DNA of 64,000 bases from Perkinsus marinus ATCC 50983. Its lineage: Eukaryota > Perkinsozoa > Perkinsida > Perkinsidae. The stretch covers positions 60,693 to 124,692 of the forward strand of contig NW_003212973.1 in NCBI RefSeq assembly GCF_000006405.1. The letters run 5' to 3'. The number at the start of each line of letters is the position of its first letter. Within the stretch, counting starts at the first letter, position 1. The notes beneath the pieces were generated by a model. That model was not told the DNA's origin. It was given only the letters and a program-made list of their open reading frames with translations, and made no database searches. Positions 30,801 through 41,647 of this stretch are shown here, in pieces. Both the position numbers and the translations under genes were made by a program.

Positions 30801-31896
30801 CAGAGACATATGTAGGGTACTCCAGTTGAGAGCTCCTTATAATGATGATTTTACAGGTAAGAGTTTGATCGATGCAGCAACGAAGGCTGCTGCTGCTGCT
30901 GAGGGTGGGGAGGATACCGCCTCTACGGCGGCTACTGAGACCAAGTCTAGTGAGGGGCAAGTGAAGGAGGAGGAGGAGGTCGAGAACAAGAACGGTGATG
31001 CCAACTCTCGACGAGGGTTTGTTAGTGATGCTGTTCGACTGGAGGAGATGCTATGGTAAGAGAGAGAGGTTTGGGAATTTCGTGGCGCAGTGACGGTGTT
31101 TCTATTGAAGGCATGCATCGCCTTATGACCCAGTGAAGACTAAGTGTTTGGAATGCGGGGATGAGCTCGAGGAGGAGTGGGCCGACGAGCCCGTGGATAT
31201 GCCCGTCTTCAAAGGTTGGTATCTCTCCTGCCTCCTTTCCCCTACGTACTGTCCTTAGACACCGTGGTCGTCCCTGTCGGTTCCTCGGTACCTGTTCACT
31301 TTCTATGGCCGGGTATGGCCTCTGAGGATGGAATCGAGAGTAAGGATAAGAAGACTGCTGCTGCTGCCGCTGAGGGAGATCCACAGCCCCTCACGGTGGA
31401 TGCTGCTATGGCGAGCGCTAGAGGTAGGTGTAGGCTTCCGGTTGCTGCTACTCCTCATGAGCTCATCAGATGACTACCGTATGCATAATACGTTGTATTT
31501 CCATCGTGGCTGTTGGATCGGCAATCCACTGTTGAGGGAGAGGGAGTATCAGAAAAAGTATGTATCTATACCCCACATGATCTACTATTGATCTTGAGAG
31601 GAACACCATTCTGTCTTTCCCAGTCGCGTGTCTCATCTCACCATCATTGTTGTTGTCTCAGATTGTTGCTGGTGGAGGCCCATCAGCCGTTATCGAGCTT
31701 GGCTGATGCGGAGGAGGAGAAGGCAACGATGATGGAATTGGATGGTGGTGTTGAAGTAGAGGGAGTTGCCAACACGAGGATCATCGTCGAGGAGGGTGTT
31801 GAAGCACCAGAGGGAGGAGGAGCTACTGAGGAGCAGAAGGCACTCGAGATGCGACGTTCTCAACTTGCCACACATGGCAGACGAAAGCGCTTCTAG
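27805..31896 (+). CDS. Pcf11-like mRNA cleavage/polyadenylation factor
   Basis: An intron-dense gene for a protein that couples RNA polymerase II CTD binding to 3'-end processing. The N-terminal exons spell a CID domain: LAEFNKALTALPAKASEKQI, SSISVYSSTILDIPAP-YDVV, TNDIKNVGNRVG, YRIYILKSIDDIFVAALKRA, WLERVLERWKEQGNALLPER. The middle has charged helices (KIHEVRLAATRLKEGKRKEA). The C-terminal part has a Pcf11-type zinc finger (VQCGTCALRFAIRQDLLDHH then H) and a second Cys pair (KTKCLECGDELEEEWADEPV). Introns carry two Family A elements, one 52-bp derivative with only the terminal A motif, and three Family B motifs. Some junctions in 28.3-29.3 and 31.2-31.7 kb are provisional. Confidence 0.75.
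28005..28172 (+). mobile_element. Family A introner-like element, complete forward copy
   Basis: One of the best copies: begins TGGGGGAATATATGTTCG, contains AGGGTAGAAGTATACAGGAA and CACCAACACACGTAGTTGG, and ends near GGCATGTGCAT. It lies in the first intron of the Pcf11-like gene, sense. Confidence 0.92.
29606..29657 (+). repeat. 52-bp intron holding only a Family A terminus
   Basis: Contains GGGGGGAATATACATTCG, the Family A end, with no interior. Splicing as GT at 29606 to AG at 29657 keeps the Pcf11-like frame (PPIKRK to STTEVAGSTSSDEGG). Either a deletion derivative or a minimal element. Confidence 0.6.
29869..29913 (+). repeat. 45-bp intron with Family B motif (reverse)
   Basis: Contains TTCACGCGCCACGAAATT. 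Removal joins EWIQHFFMM to MSSKIPYHPSHDVLLASK in the Pcf11-like gene. Confidence 0.8.
30176..30272 (-). mobile_element. Family A introner-like element, truncated reverse copy
   Basis: Contains TGTTGGTTCTTGTATACTTC and ends GAGCCGTATATTCC. It sits in a Pcf11-like gene intron between ERLETHIRVQ and VAETRKLAAAAAASG. Confidence 0.85.
30387..30430 (+). repeat. 44-bp intron with Family B motif (forward)
   Basis: Contains AATTTCGTGGCGCGCGGT at 30401-30418. Removal joins SQKALAHIQ to VPHKFRLLHSMGDPST. Confidence 0.85.
31056..31110 (+). repeat. 55-bp intron with Family B motif variant
   Basis: Contains AATTTCGTGGCGCAGTGACG. Removal joins VRLEEML to WHASPYDPVKTKCLECG. Confidence 0.8.
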
Positions 31897-34330
31897 TATT
31901 ACGTTTTGTAACTACCAAGTGTTGTGTTGTAGTTGAGTGAGGAGGGAGACAATAAACGATCCACAACGGAGAAAACTTAGTTAATATTGTGAAGTTGAGA
32001 GGAGGACGAATTGCACAGTTCTGAGATGTGAATTCCTTGCTCGCCATGATAAACGAGTGACGATCATGGCCGTATTATTTTAGTATCTCATAGCTGTGCC
32101 TGTAGAACTTGTTGGAAGTCTAGCCTGTAACACTACTTGGCTGATGTACAATATCTAATCTACGAATTTAAGGATAAAATACGTTCCTTAGAATACTCGG
32201 GCTGATTTTTCACATTCGTGGAGCCTTTTGGGTGGCAAACATATCCCCTTGGGCAAGAACGTGGCAGTAGATCCTCAATGGATTGATGCCAATCATGGTG
32301 TCCCAATTGATGCACTCCAACACATAGATATGAATTCTAGAGGAAGCCCTGAGTACACCGTTGCTCGCCAAGACGAGTAGCCATCGGTGATCTACGTGAG
32401 ACCATGAAATTGGCGAGGAGTGGTATCGTGTGATGATGGATCCTTCCAGGATTCACTGGTCGAGATATGCTATAAACATGCTGATGGTGATCTCACATAG
32501 TTGTTGCCCCAATCGGGCTTCCTTGGCCCTCTTCTTGTCTCGGACTATCCTTGCTTTATCCCTCTCCATATCCCTTTGCATTTTGAGCTCGTCTTCCATT
32601 ACCCTCTTATCGGCTGACCAACACAGCTCATCACACCAACGTTCAGCAGACCCTACCTCGCGCTTCCGCCCGTCTCAAGTGCCCTGCCTGGTCCTTGATA
32701 CCTGCTCGGTGCTCGTGTGTTCTGGTATCGCATTCGGGGTATTTCCTAGCTGTGGAACTCTCACCTGTGAAACTGTGTGGAATGATGCCCATCAGTGGTG
32801 TTGCCTAATGTGGCTGAGACAAAAAGCGAATCTTCGTTTCTATAATCTCACGAGGTAGCTACTACGCCAAATCGCCTTATGGTGGTGTCCATGGTCATGC
32901 AAGGAAAACAACATCGATCTTCACGACTTCGTTCGTGGGTGCCATGCGGTGCTGAACTCAAAAAGGAGTGGTATCAGAAAGGTCCTTCCATGGAATAGCG
33001 GCATCGTTTCGTCCTCCTGAACACCAACGAGTGCTGAGCCAGAAGGCCTTCGATACCCACGCCTAAGATGGAGTGCTGTTAGGCGTCAGAGCATGACCCC
33101 ACCGGTCACCGTTGTGAAAGAATCCTGCTATTCCTCCTACCGGATTCAAACTGTGAGTAATTTTGGGTTTATCGGCTAACATCAACGGATAAAGGGGGCT
33201 CAAGAAGGAGGTGCAGCGATGTACGCTCGATTGACACGAACTAACACACCCTTCGTTGACTGCGATGCTGATGTGTTTGGTGGTCTAACCTTTGATGGGC
33301 GGGTGGACAGCTCGTGAGAGGTGGAGTTTCCCAACTGAAGGAGTCGGGAGTCGCTGCTAAGCAGTGTGTTGACGAATCTTACGCAGTAGCGATAGGTGGT
33401 ATGTTGTGATGATGGGGGTTGATGGAAATACACATGGGAGATAAGGAGTCTTGACCGCGACTATTGAGGGTAACTCGAGAGGTTCGTTGTAGTATCATCA
33501 TTTGCTGCTGCATGATCAATCGTCATTGGCGATGGTAGACCAGCGTGCAAGGAGGTCATTGCAGACCTTTCAAGTCGATCGCATACGATGACCGGGGAAT
33601 AGTGGGATACCAGTCATGATGACAATGATGATGATGTTTCGAATGCTTATCATGGTGACGATGGTGATGGTGATTGAATGCTTAGCAGCTTACGTAATGA
33701 GTTGATCTGATAGGAATCCTCTCATACATGATAGGCAGCATAGAGCTACCGCGAACGAAGAGGTTACCCACCAACATCGTTAGGTACCGACTCAAAAGAG
33801 GAGGTCGAAGGAGGATACAAACGAATGACTGATAATGGCGTAAATAAAGCTATATTGTGATTCGTATCATTAACAGCGCGTATAAGAACTATGACGCAAG
33901 ACTATGGATTTGAACACGACGAAAGGACCCATCGAAAGCAATTCCACCTCACAGCAGCGAACACAACAAACCATCACGAGGGACGCAACGACCCCACCTG
34001 ACAAGACATAATTACTGATCCCTTCCATCTCTGAAGAAGACCTCGCAATTGACGAACACTACAGAGCAGTATTGGAAACGAGCGTCGAACGACTCTATTT
34101 GCGAATGAAACTAGTACACAAACCGACGGCACACTTGAGCAGTTGAATAATTATCATCTGTTCTGTGTGCTATTGTCGGGAGTAGACAATGGTAGTACTT
34201 CCTCGGAGGAATAGGAAGATCTCCCGAGGCATTCAGTGATTATCACTATATAAGAATCAACCATGGTGACATAATCATGATAGTAGTAGTAGAAGCATAA
34301 CCTCGTTAATGATATATCGACTTACACCAT
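31897..34330. other. 2.4-kb stretch without a supported gene
   Basis: Open stretches occur (for example plus 32430-32858, and a plus-strand segment at 32221-32381 reading LGGKHIPLGKNVAVDPQWID), but I can neither place introns nor recognise a family. The sequence near 32.2-33.2 kb has a coding feel and may be exons of an unknown gene or a decayed one. 33.6-34.3 kb looks like plain intergenic sequence with GAT repeats near 33620. Confidence 0.3.
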
Positions 34331-35788
34331 CTAATGGTACTTAGCGAGGAAGTTCTTATGGAAGTCGGCGAGCTTACCGATCATCTCCTTCATCATATCA
34401 TCAGGAGGAAGGATGGTAATCCTGAAATGGTTGGTACCCTCAACCTCCTTGAAGCCGTTACCAGGGACACACACGATGCCAGTCTGCTCGACCAAATCGA
34501 GGCAGTACATAACATCAGCACTGGCGAAGCCACGGGCCTTGGCAGCCTCAGTAGCCTTCTTGGGGAGCTCGATGTTGACGAAGGCGTACATGGCACCCTG
34601 GACACGTTGGCAACTCATACCCTCGATCTTGTTGAACTCCTGAGAGATGGCCTCGGCCCTTCTCTTAAGACCATCGTAGATGTTCTGACGCTCCTGCTTG
34701 AATAGAGGATAGCTGGGGCCGTTCTCGGGGGGAGGAGTGCACATAAGCCCGACGAAGATCTGACCCAAAGTGTTAGAGGAAAGACAAGAGGCTGCAACCT
34801 TGTTGAACTGAGCGATAGTGGGCTCATCGAAGCCAACAAGTTCCATGTAACCACCACGCTGACCGCACTCACCAAGGAGACCTTTAGAGGTAGAGTGGAA
34901 GCTGACCAGCTGGACCAAGTCAACTTTCCAGGGGTTCTCCTTCTGGAGGTCTCGGAGGATCTTCTTGAACGAGTAGAACTTCCTCTCAGTGTAGATGTTC
35001 TCCTGATAGACCTCATCAGCCATGATAAGAAGATTGTGATCCCGGGCAAAGGTGATGATGCCGCGGATGTCCTCCTCACTCAAGACGGAACCACACGGGT
35101 TGCCGGGGTTGATAACAGCGATGGCCTTGAGGTTCATACCTTCGCTCACGGCACGATCATAGGAGGTCTGAAGCTCCTGTTGAGAGACACTCCATCCATC
35201 CTCCTCCTTGAGGTAGTAGTAGTCATAACGGCCACCGTTCATGGTAAGAGCACAGGAGTAGAGGGGATACTGAGGGCAGGGGAGGAGGACACCATCAACA
35301 CCGGGCTTGGCGATGATCATATCCATCACACGTTTGATACCCTCAGAGGCGCCAGTAGTGAGGAAGAGCCTCTCAGTATCACAAGGATAACCATCACGTC
35401 TCTCGATGTAAGCAGCGACCTGCTTCCGAATGCAGGGGAGGCCGGGGCTCATAGTGTAGCCACCAGTGCCGACACCATTACTGCCATTCAAGTAGTACTG
35501 GGCAGCGGCCTTGACATCCTCAGGGAACTCAGAAGACTCCATAAGAGCAGGGTAGGTGCAGATAGCAGCAACTTGACGGTAGTAGGTGATGGGCTTTTGA
35601 CCAACGACCTGCGGGTTGCCGATGTTGCAGGGGATGGTACGATCGAAGGGGACGGTCTTGTCGCCCTCAGCAATACGCTTCTTCATCTCAGCAGCCTTGG
35701 CCACGACGGCACCACGGACGGCATACTCTGCCTGTCGGATATTTTGGTTCATGGTCTCAACCGTGAGGGCCTGATTCGTACTAGACAT
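34331..35788 (-). CDS. Alanine aminotransferase
   Basis: A PLP enzyme interconverting alanine and 2-oxoglutarate with pyruvate and glutamate. A single uninterrupted ORF of 485 codons from the ATG at 35788 (MSSTNQALTVETMNQNIRQA). An in-frame Met 18 codons upstream adds an unlikely sequence. Diagnostic blocks: NIGNPQVVGQKPITYYRQV, GSNGVGTGGYTMSPGLP, LFLTTGASEGI, AVINPGNPCGSVLS, MADEVYQENIY, and FHSTSKGLLGECGQRGGYME with the PLP-binding Lys, then FRITILPP near the end. Length and order match eukaryotic ALT. No organelle presequence is visible, so probably cytosolic. It lacks introns in an intron-rich region and has strong C/G-ending codon bias, which suggests high expression or a retrocopy origin. 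Confidence 0.96.
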   Translation of the reverse strand: MSSTNQALTVETMNQNIRQAEYAVRGAVVAKAAEMKKRIAEGDKTVPFDRTIPCNIGNPQVVGQKPITYYRQVAAICTYPALMESSEFPEDVKAAAQYYLNGSNGVGTGGYTMSPGLPCIRKQVAAYIERRDGYPCDTERLFLTTGASEGIKRVMDMIIAKPGVDGVLLPCPQYPLYSCALTMNGGRYDYYYLKEEDGWSVSQQELQTSYDRAVSEGMNLKAIAVINPGNPCGSVLSEEDIRGIITFARDHNLLIMADEVYQENIYTERKFYSFKKILRDLQKENPWKVDLVQLVSFHSTSKGLLGECGQRGGYMELVGFDEPTIAQFNKVAASCLSSNTLGQIFVGLMCTPPPENGPSYPLFKQERQNIYDGLKRRAEAISQEFNKIEGMSCQRVQGAMYAFVNIELPKKATEAAKARGFASADVMYCLDLVEQTGIVCVPGNGFKEVEGTNHFRITILPPDDMMKEMIGKLADFHKNFLAKYH

Positions 35789-36481
35789 GATGGTGATTCT
35801 ACTACTGTAAAACTGATAGTCATGATACTCAATGGACAACAAGTCGCTGATAGCATTTTCAAGAGAACTATCGAAGACGCTAATCGAGAGTCTTCACACA
35901 AAGCGAGCTGAAAGTGTCATTCGAAGAGGCGGAGCGATACAGCTTAGGTGCATGATACAGCTTTGGTCCTCGGCAATGATGAGAGCTTTCCATCAATGTT
36001 GGACTTCTTAAATACAATTCAAAGAGCTATTCCACCTGTAACGTGCTGGTGCGATGTACACCTGCGGGAATCATTGACTACGACGATGATGACGGCCGGT
36101 CATATATTGCACGCATGCTCAACAATGTAGCGCTCGCCACGAAACTCGTCAAGTGTACTGCGGTGCACTGAGGAGTCGGCTACTAGTCGCTGACCTTTTA
36201 CAGGAGGATGGGAGAGGGGACCAATGCTAGTTTGGGCTTCCTCTACAATTTATCGGAACAAATACACGACACGTGCATCGGAACCGGCCCTTAGGGTCTT
36301 ATACCTGCAGGAATATGCAAGAGGACGATAACAAGCTACTCGCCCTTTACCTTAGGAGTTGCTCTTTATGGCGTGGCTTAGGGAGAGTGGAGGCTTCATC
36401 GTTGGTTAAGGAAATGCTCCCAAATTATAGAGCGCGAACCATGCAGCAAGGCGAGAGTGTTTTCAGCAGTTTCTCACTTGT
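35789..36481. other. Divergent intergenic region between ALT and globin genes
   Basis: About 690 bp separating the minus-strand aminotransferase from the plus-strand globin. It should contain both promoters. I see no recognisable element or ORF. It has a weak partial Family B word (CGCCACGAAACTCG) near 36133. Confidence 0.4.
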
Positions 36482-37030
36482 ATGACCAAATTCCTATTTC
36501 CTTCCAACCTTGTAGATATAGCCGGCGGTAGAGAGGCCTTCGAGGGTGTAGTTAAACGTTTCTATGAGCTCTCATTCGAAGACCCCATTCTAAGCTGCCT
36601 CTATGAAGACAAAACTGAACCTCATCATCTGAGGTTCGCCTCGTGGTTCTACTCTGCTTGTGGCATTGATGATTCCTATAGGAGGATGGGTGGCACTCGA
36701 TATGTAAATAAAATGCATAAGAAGTCCCAACATTGTCCCTTACGAGGAGAGGCTCCTAAGGAGGCAGGCTACATCGGTGATGGCTTTACGGTTCAACAGA
36801 GGAATCGATGGCTTCGTCTACAGCTACAGGCATGTGAAGAATTCGATCTACCCAAAGAAGAGTTCATTAAGCCCTACATAAAAGGCCTGAGCAAATTCAT
36901 GGTTGTATATGGTCCTTTTACAGAGGCCAGGGCTGACGACGATGCCGTACTGGGTAAGTGCCCAATGCATCGAGAGCCTATCGTACCTCTGACAGCAGCA
37001 GAGAGAGGCATTGGAAGAGCTTCTATATAA
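36482..37030 (+). CDS. Truncated-hemoglobin-like globin
   Basis: A 182-codon intronless ORF. DIAGGREAFEGVVKRFYELS, DPILSCLYEDKTEPHHLRFA, YVNKMHKKSQHCPLRG and FTVQQRNRWLRLQLQACEEF follow the group II/III truncated globin order: an N-terminal helix with F-Y, D-P, a distal helix, a conserved proximal His region, then R-W-L. These bind heme and handle O2 or NO. The C terminus is about 40 residues longer than a minimal domain. The ATG at 36482 directly precedes the domain. An upstream non-coding exon is possible. Confidence 0.7.
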   Translation: MTKFLFPSNLVDIAGGREAFEGVVKRFYELSFEDPILSCLYEDKTEPHHLRFASWFYSACGIDDSYRRMGGTRYVNKMHKKSQHCPLRGEAPKEAGYIGDGFTVQQRNRWLRLQLQACEEFDLPKEEFIKPYIKGLSKFMVVYGPFTEARADDDAVLGKCPMHREPIVPLTAAERGIGRASI

Positions 37031-37156
37031 ACAGCTCTTCCTACGCGACATGTTCCATACTTGCATTAAGATGTGTTTCAGATTATCTCAAGTTTATAAC
37101 TAGATGAAGTTTCTCTATTTAATGGCGTCTTGTGTTAGTTATGTCCCCATGATTCT

Positions 37157-40100
37157 ATGCAGAAGACCCCTCAAATGGCGTGGTGCCTCCTGTCGGCATT
37201 TTCCATCAAAGGCCTCTGTTGCCTCCTCGTAACAACCTATATACTGGACATAGTCATAACCACTCATCTCACCTCGATCAACCTCCTATCAACCGGAACT
37301 CTCACTCGATTATGTATCAGCCGAATCGTTCTCACCCCTCTAGCTTTCTTATCGGCGTATGTAGTGTGGAAGAGACGAATTGGAAATATACAAAATGTTG
37401 ACGATGAGCAGCTACTGTTACCACTCACTGGTGGTGAAGACTTGTCGATTGAACGTGAGAGGTTGAGGACTATTGCATGGCAGAAAAAAAAGAGTGGCAA
37501 AATTATGAATACCATATTATCGGGAGCATTCATGGTGCAAACGGTCTCAGCAGTGATGACAGGTGTTGAAGCTGTCCAGTTGGATCAGCACTTCAAATCA
37601 GCTGTTGATGTAGTCATGCTATGTTCTATAATTTTATGGGCTAATTTGGAGTATTTCCTCAGCAAAGATATCTTTGATGCCTCGTGCGCGGATTCAGGTG
37701 AGGTCCTAGTTGGTGTTCATCTCCATCCAGTGTTCTTCATGCCGGAGATGAAGTGCCATTCGTGTGATGTATGTATGGAACGTATCGAGGACGATGGCTA
37801 CCGCTGTAAGACCTGTGACTTTGATGTTTGCCTTCGATGCCACGCCCGTCACCGTCGTGAGAGCCCACCTCTTGGTGCTGCTGTTGGTCCGAGTGGTGGT
37901 GGTGGCCTTAGTCTTGGTCAGTTCTTCTGTCGATCGATTCAACTGGCTTTGGAGTTTTGGCCGACTCTAGTGGCTGCTATGGTATGCATGTTGGCTTGTC
38001 AAGCGACATTATTGGCAGCTCCCAATCTGCAAGGTAAAATATTCGATTCTATTATAAAGTGGGACCAACAGCTGTTCACTCACACTGTGTACGTATATCT
38101 ATGCGTTAACCTACTCCAAGGCTTCCTCGCAGCAGTACAGAGCCTCACACTCAACTTGGTGGCTCGTCGAATCAGGGCTACTGTGTGCCGAAAACTTTAC
38201 GTGTCTATCATTGGTCAGGACGTGTCGTTCTTTGATGCTACGCATACTGGTAACCTCACATCGAGGTTGTCGAACGATGCTGCGGCAATGACCAACCCCT
38301 GTCGAACGATCCTTAATAATCTGCTGGCTAATGCTGTCCTCCTCTTGGGTGGTGCTATTATGTGTTTTATCACCAATTGGCGTCTGGGAGTGTTAGCGGC
38401 CACATCAATGGTGCCGATCTCCTACGCGTATCGTCTGTATGCTCAATGGTCAAGGCAAGTCTACTCGACTATCTATCAGGCCTTAGGGGATGCTAACTCA
38501 GTCGCTACGGAGAGTTTCAGCAACATTCGAACGGTGAGAGCTTTTGGAGCTGAGGACACTGAAATCGGCAACTACAATGAGGCAGTTGAAGTAGGACTAA
38601 AAGCAGGAGTGAGAAGTGCTGTTGTTGGTGCTGGTGTTTATGGTTATGCGAAGTACATAGATTTGGGCACGACAGTGTTGATACTGTGGTATGGGGGAAG
38701 CGCTATATTCAGCGGGAAAGGGGCCACCTTGGGAACGCTGGTGGCATTCCAGTTGTACTGGAACATGATGAACGGTGCATTCAATGCACTCAGTGATGTT
38801 GTTAACGATCTAATAAGGGCAGCCAGCGCAGCTGAGCGGGTCTTCAATTTGATGGACAAACGACCCGGGATCGATCCCCACGAGGGTCGTGAAGTTGACG
38901 ATATTGTGGGGGAAATTAAAATCGAAAATCTGAGTTTTTGTTATTCTTGCCGGCCAGAAAAGATGGTATTGAAATCAATCGATCTCGAGATGCATCCCCG
39001 CACTGTGACGGCACTAGTCGGCCGATCTGGTGGGGGTAAGAGTACGTTGGTCCATCTACTACTACGATTCTACGACCCTATTGAGGGAAGGGTACTCATG
39101 GATGGTATCGACTATAGGCAATATAGGCCCTCTAGCTTGAGGTTGGTAGACCCCGAAGGGCAGCTGGTGATGATATGTCAGGTCGAGGATTGGACTGGTC
39201 GCTCAGGACACGCAGTTGTTCTCTACGTCCGTGTATAAGAATTTGGTATATGGTCTCGACAGAGAATGTAAGTAATGTTCACTCAGAGATGGTATGCTTA
39301 GGCGAGTAATAGGTAGTATGGAGGAAGTGGTATCAGCAGCTCGTATGGCCAACGCTCATGAGTTTATTGAGGAGATGGATGAGGGGTATGAAACTCGAGT
39401 GGGGGAAAGAGGCATTCGACTCTCGGGTGGCCAGAAGCAACGAATCGCTATTGCAAGGTAACGGAGGATTGCTATGGTGGCAGTGTGGGGAAACATACAT
39501 ATGGTCTGACCATATGTGTCGGTGACAATATGAAAATTTCGGGGAATTTCTCGTTGGTTCCTGAACACTTCTACCCTAAATCGTATTTATATTCCTGAGC
39601 TCAGCTGAGGAGGAGAGCGAACATATTTCCCCCCAACACTGTACTGTGGATTAGACTACCCTCTCAGGTGTTTCCTCCGACGACCTCGTGTGCTACTCCT
39701 AGATGAAGCCACTAGTGCTTTGGACACCGAGAATGAGGCGTTAGTCCAGGCAGCCCTCGATGGGTGGGGTGCACTGGTCTGGAGGGTTCAAGGGCTTTAT
39801 GTGTTAGATTGATAGCAACGGGAGGGTGTACAGTCATCCTGGTAGCTCATCGGTTGAGTACTGTTAAAAACGCTGATATGATCGCTGTTATCAGTGAGGG
39901 AAGAGTAGTTGAAAAAGGAAGGCATGATGAACTTGTTGGAGAAAACGGTAAGTCGTAATTGATCATCTTGAGAATATTATGAGAGATAGTTCGGACGAGT
40001 CCAGTGCCGTTGGAATATATGTTCGTATTCCTCAGCTGAGCTCAGAAACTCCTCCAATAAACGAATTCGGGGAGAAATATACAGAAGCCATTAAGAACTT

Positions 40101-40322
40101 CACAAAATTCTCATGTTGTCACCAACACACGTAATCGACCATGTGCATATTTTCCTCCCACACCTAAAGAGTCTGTTGGCGATGATTAGATTTGTCCAAG
40201 TCGATCTAAGTATGCTCCTCCTAATAGGTGTGTATGCTAAGCTGGTGGCACGACAATTGAGTCACGATGGTAACAGGCTTACAGTAGATGAAGTGTATGA
40301 TAATGAGGTGAAAGCGGCATGA
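37157..40322 (+). CDS. ABC-B half transporter with inserted ZZ-type zinc finger
   Basis: Six exons (37157-39141, 39182-39267, 39313-39457, 39668-39763, 39808-39947, 40228-40322) give an 848-residue protein. Order: N-terminal membrane helices, a ZZ zinc finger at about residues 198-234 ([20 protein letters not shown] then [13 protein letters not shown]), an ABC transmembrane domain ([31 protein letters not shown]), and the nucleotide-binding domain. The last has Walker [11 protein letters not shown]-loop LVAQDTQLF, signature [13 protein letters not shown], Walker [13 protein letters not shown] and H-loop AHRLSTV. It resembles TAP/ABCB exporters that act as dimers. The Met at 37157 is tentative. 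Introns 39458-39667 and 39948-40227 each contain a Family A element, in opposite orientations; the other introns are only 40-45 bp. Confidence 0.9.
39486..39634 (-). mobile_element. Family A introner-like element in ABC gene, reverse copy
   Basis: Intron 39458-39667. Contains GTTGGTTCCTGAACACTTC and ends CGAACATATTTCCCCCC. The near terminal repeat overlaps an imperfect palindrome (CATATGGTCTGACCATATG). Splicing joins QKQRIAIA to [17 protein letters not shown]. Confidence 0.92.
40011..40160 (+). mobile_element. Family A introner-like element in ABC gene, forward copy
   Basis: Intron 39948-40227. Begins TGGAATATATGTTCGTATTC, contains CACCAACACACGTAATCGAC and ends CATATTTTCCTCCC. Splicing joins HDELVGEN to [15 protein letters not shown]. 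Confidence 0.92.
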
Positions 40323-41647
40323 TGTTACTTTATATCATAGTTTGAATGCGTTACGGTATTGATGTTGAAACCAAGCATTTTAACGTGGCACTTCCCGCAT
40401 CATAAGAAGCTGTGTCATACACATGAGCGAAGCGATACACATATTCTGTGAGTAACATGACCAAAGCCATCACGCCTACATATCTTCCCTGAAACTGTTA
40501 CTCTTTCGAATGCTCATGGTCGCCGTGAACTATATCGAAACTAAGCATTCTTTACTGACCTACTACTTCACCAATCCATTGTTGCGCTATCACCAATGGA
40601 TCGGCAGAAGATACCGTAATAGTTCACTCAGCACAGGTGGGTGATGATGTAGACTCGTCATTTAGTGTATGTGTGTGAGGAGTTATCGCTAATCGGTTGG
40701 GAAAATATTTACCTAGATCTCCAAGGCAATAATATACTGGGGTAACGGAACCTTGGCAATTTGTTGGAAAATGCTGGAGCTTTCGGCGACAACACAGGAG
40801 CTCATCACGCTGTAAACTACTAAAGGTGGATACCACAACTCGGCCAATTTTCAAGTTCCGGAGTTGTCTTACCTGCAGTGTATACAACGCACAATGTGAA
40901 AAGTTTGGCCTCCTTTGTGGAGGTCTGTGAAGGCGGCGGAGGCCCAAAGAGCAGATCTAACAGATGGTCAATTCCATCTTGAATGGAAATGCATCACTTA
41001 CCCTTACTATAATCAGAGCAACTGTAAATCTGGGGAGATCGGGTGCGGGCAAGCTGGAGCATCGTCCAGTGGCACATCTATCCGTCTGTGTTGGTAGTAG
41101 TAGTACTTGTATTGTCAACGGAGTCGTCGGGGAACACCTGCATCATCCAATATACGCATAAAGTTTGCCGATGAATTCCCCTTCTACTCTGTGATGGCCG
41201 CTACCAGAGTTCTAAAACAGTTGGGTTGATAACAGTGCATACCAACGACCGACTGTCGAATTGCGACCTTTGGTGTCTCTCAGCTTTCCATAGCTTATAA
41301 GCATTGTTGGTGGAAGATGATGATCTCGTCGTCATGGAGCATCCCATGAGTTGGTGTGTTTGCCGTCTAATCGAAGCTCTCGTGTAGAGGGTGGTAGTTC
41401 TTACCAAATTTGAAGTTGTCCAGTATGGCGTACATTTTATCTTTTTTGAGTACAACCTGGAGTCGTCCCTCAGCAGTTCTGATGAAAAAAAGGTAATAAG
41501 TAGTAGAACACAGCGATAATCCAATAATACGCATGCCGTATGGTAGAGGTACTCAAACTGTTTAATTTCATAGTGTGGTCTGCCTTGCTTGTTGTGTTGA
41601 TTATATGACCATCACTACATGTTGGGTATGCAGCTACTATCTGATTG
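40323..41647. other. Intergenic stretch without a supported gene
   Basis: Short open frames on both strands (for example plus 40964-41161, minus 41201-41524) show no family resemblance or splice logic. The promoter of the endonuclease gene is expected near 41.5-41.6 kb. Nothing else is recognised. Confidence 0.35.

Noticed and set aside
32430-32858. 142-codon plus-strand ORF with a HSCCPN-like word reminiscent of SET domains
   Set aside because: Only the single word matches; the rest is Ser/Leu low complexity and no other SET motif is near.
34895-35911. 338-codon plus-strand ORF opposite alanine aminotransferase
   Set aside because: It is the antisense of a clearly conserved gene and stays open because of that gene's codon bias. 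Its protein is low-complexity Leu/Val/Asp-rich sequence.
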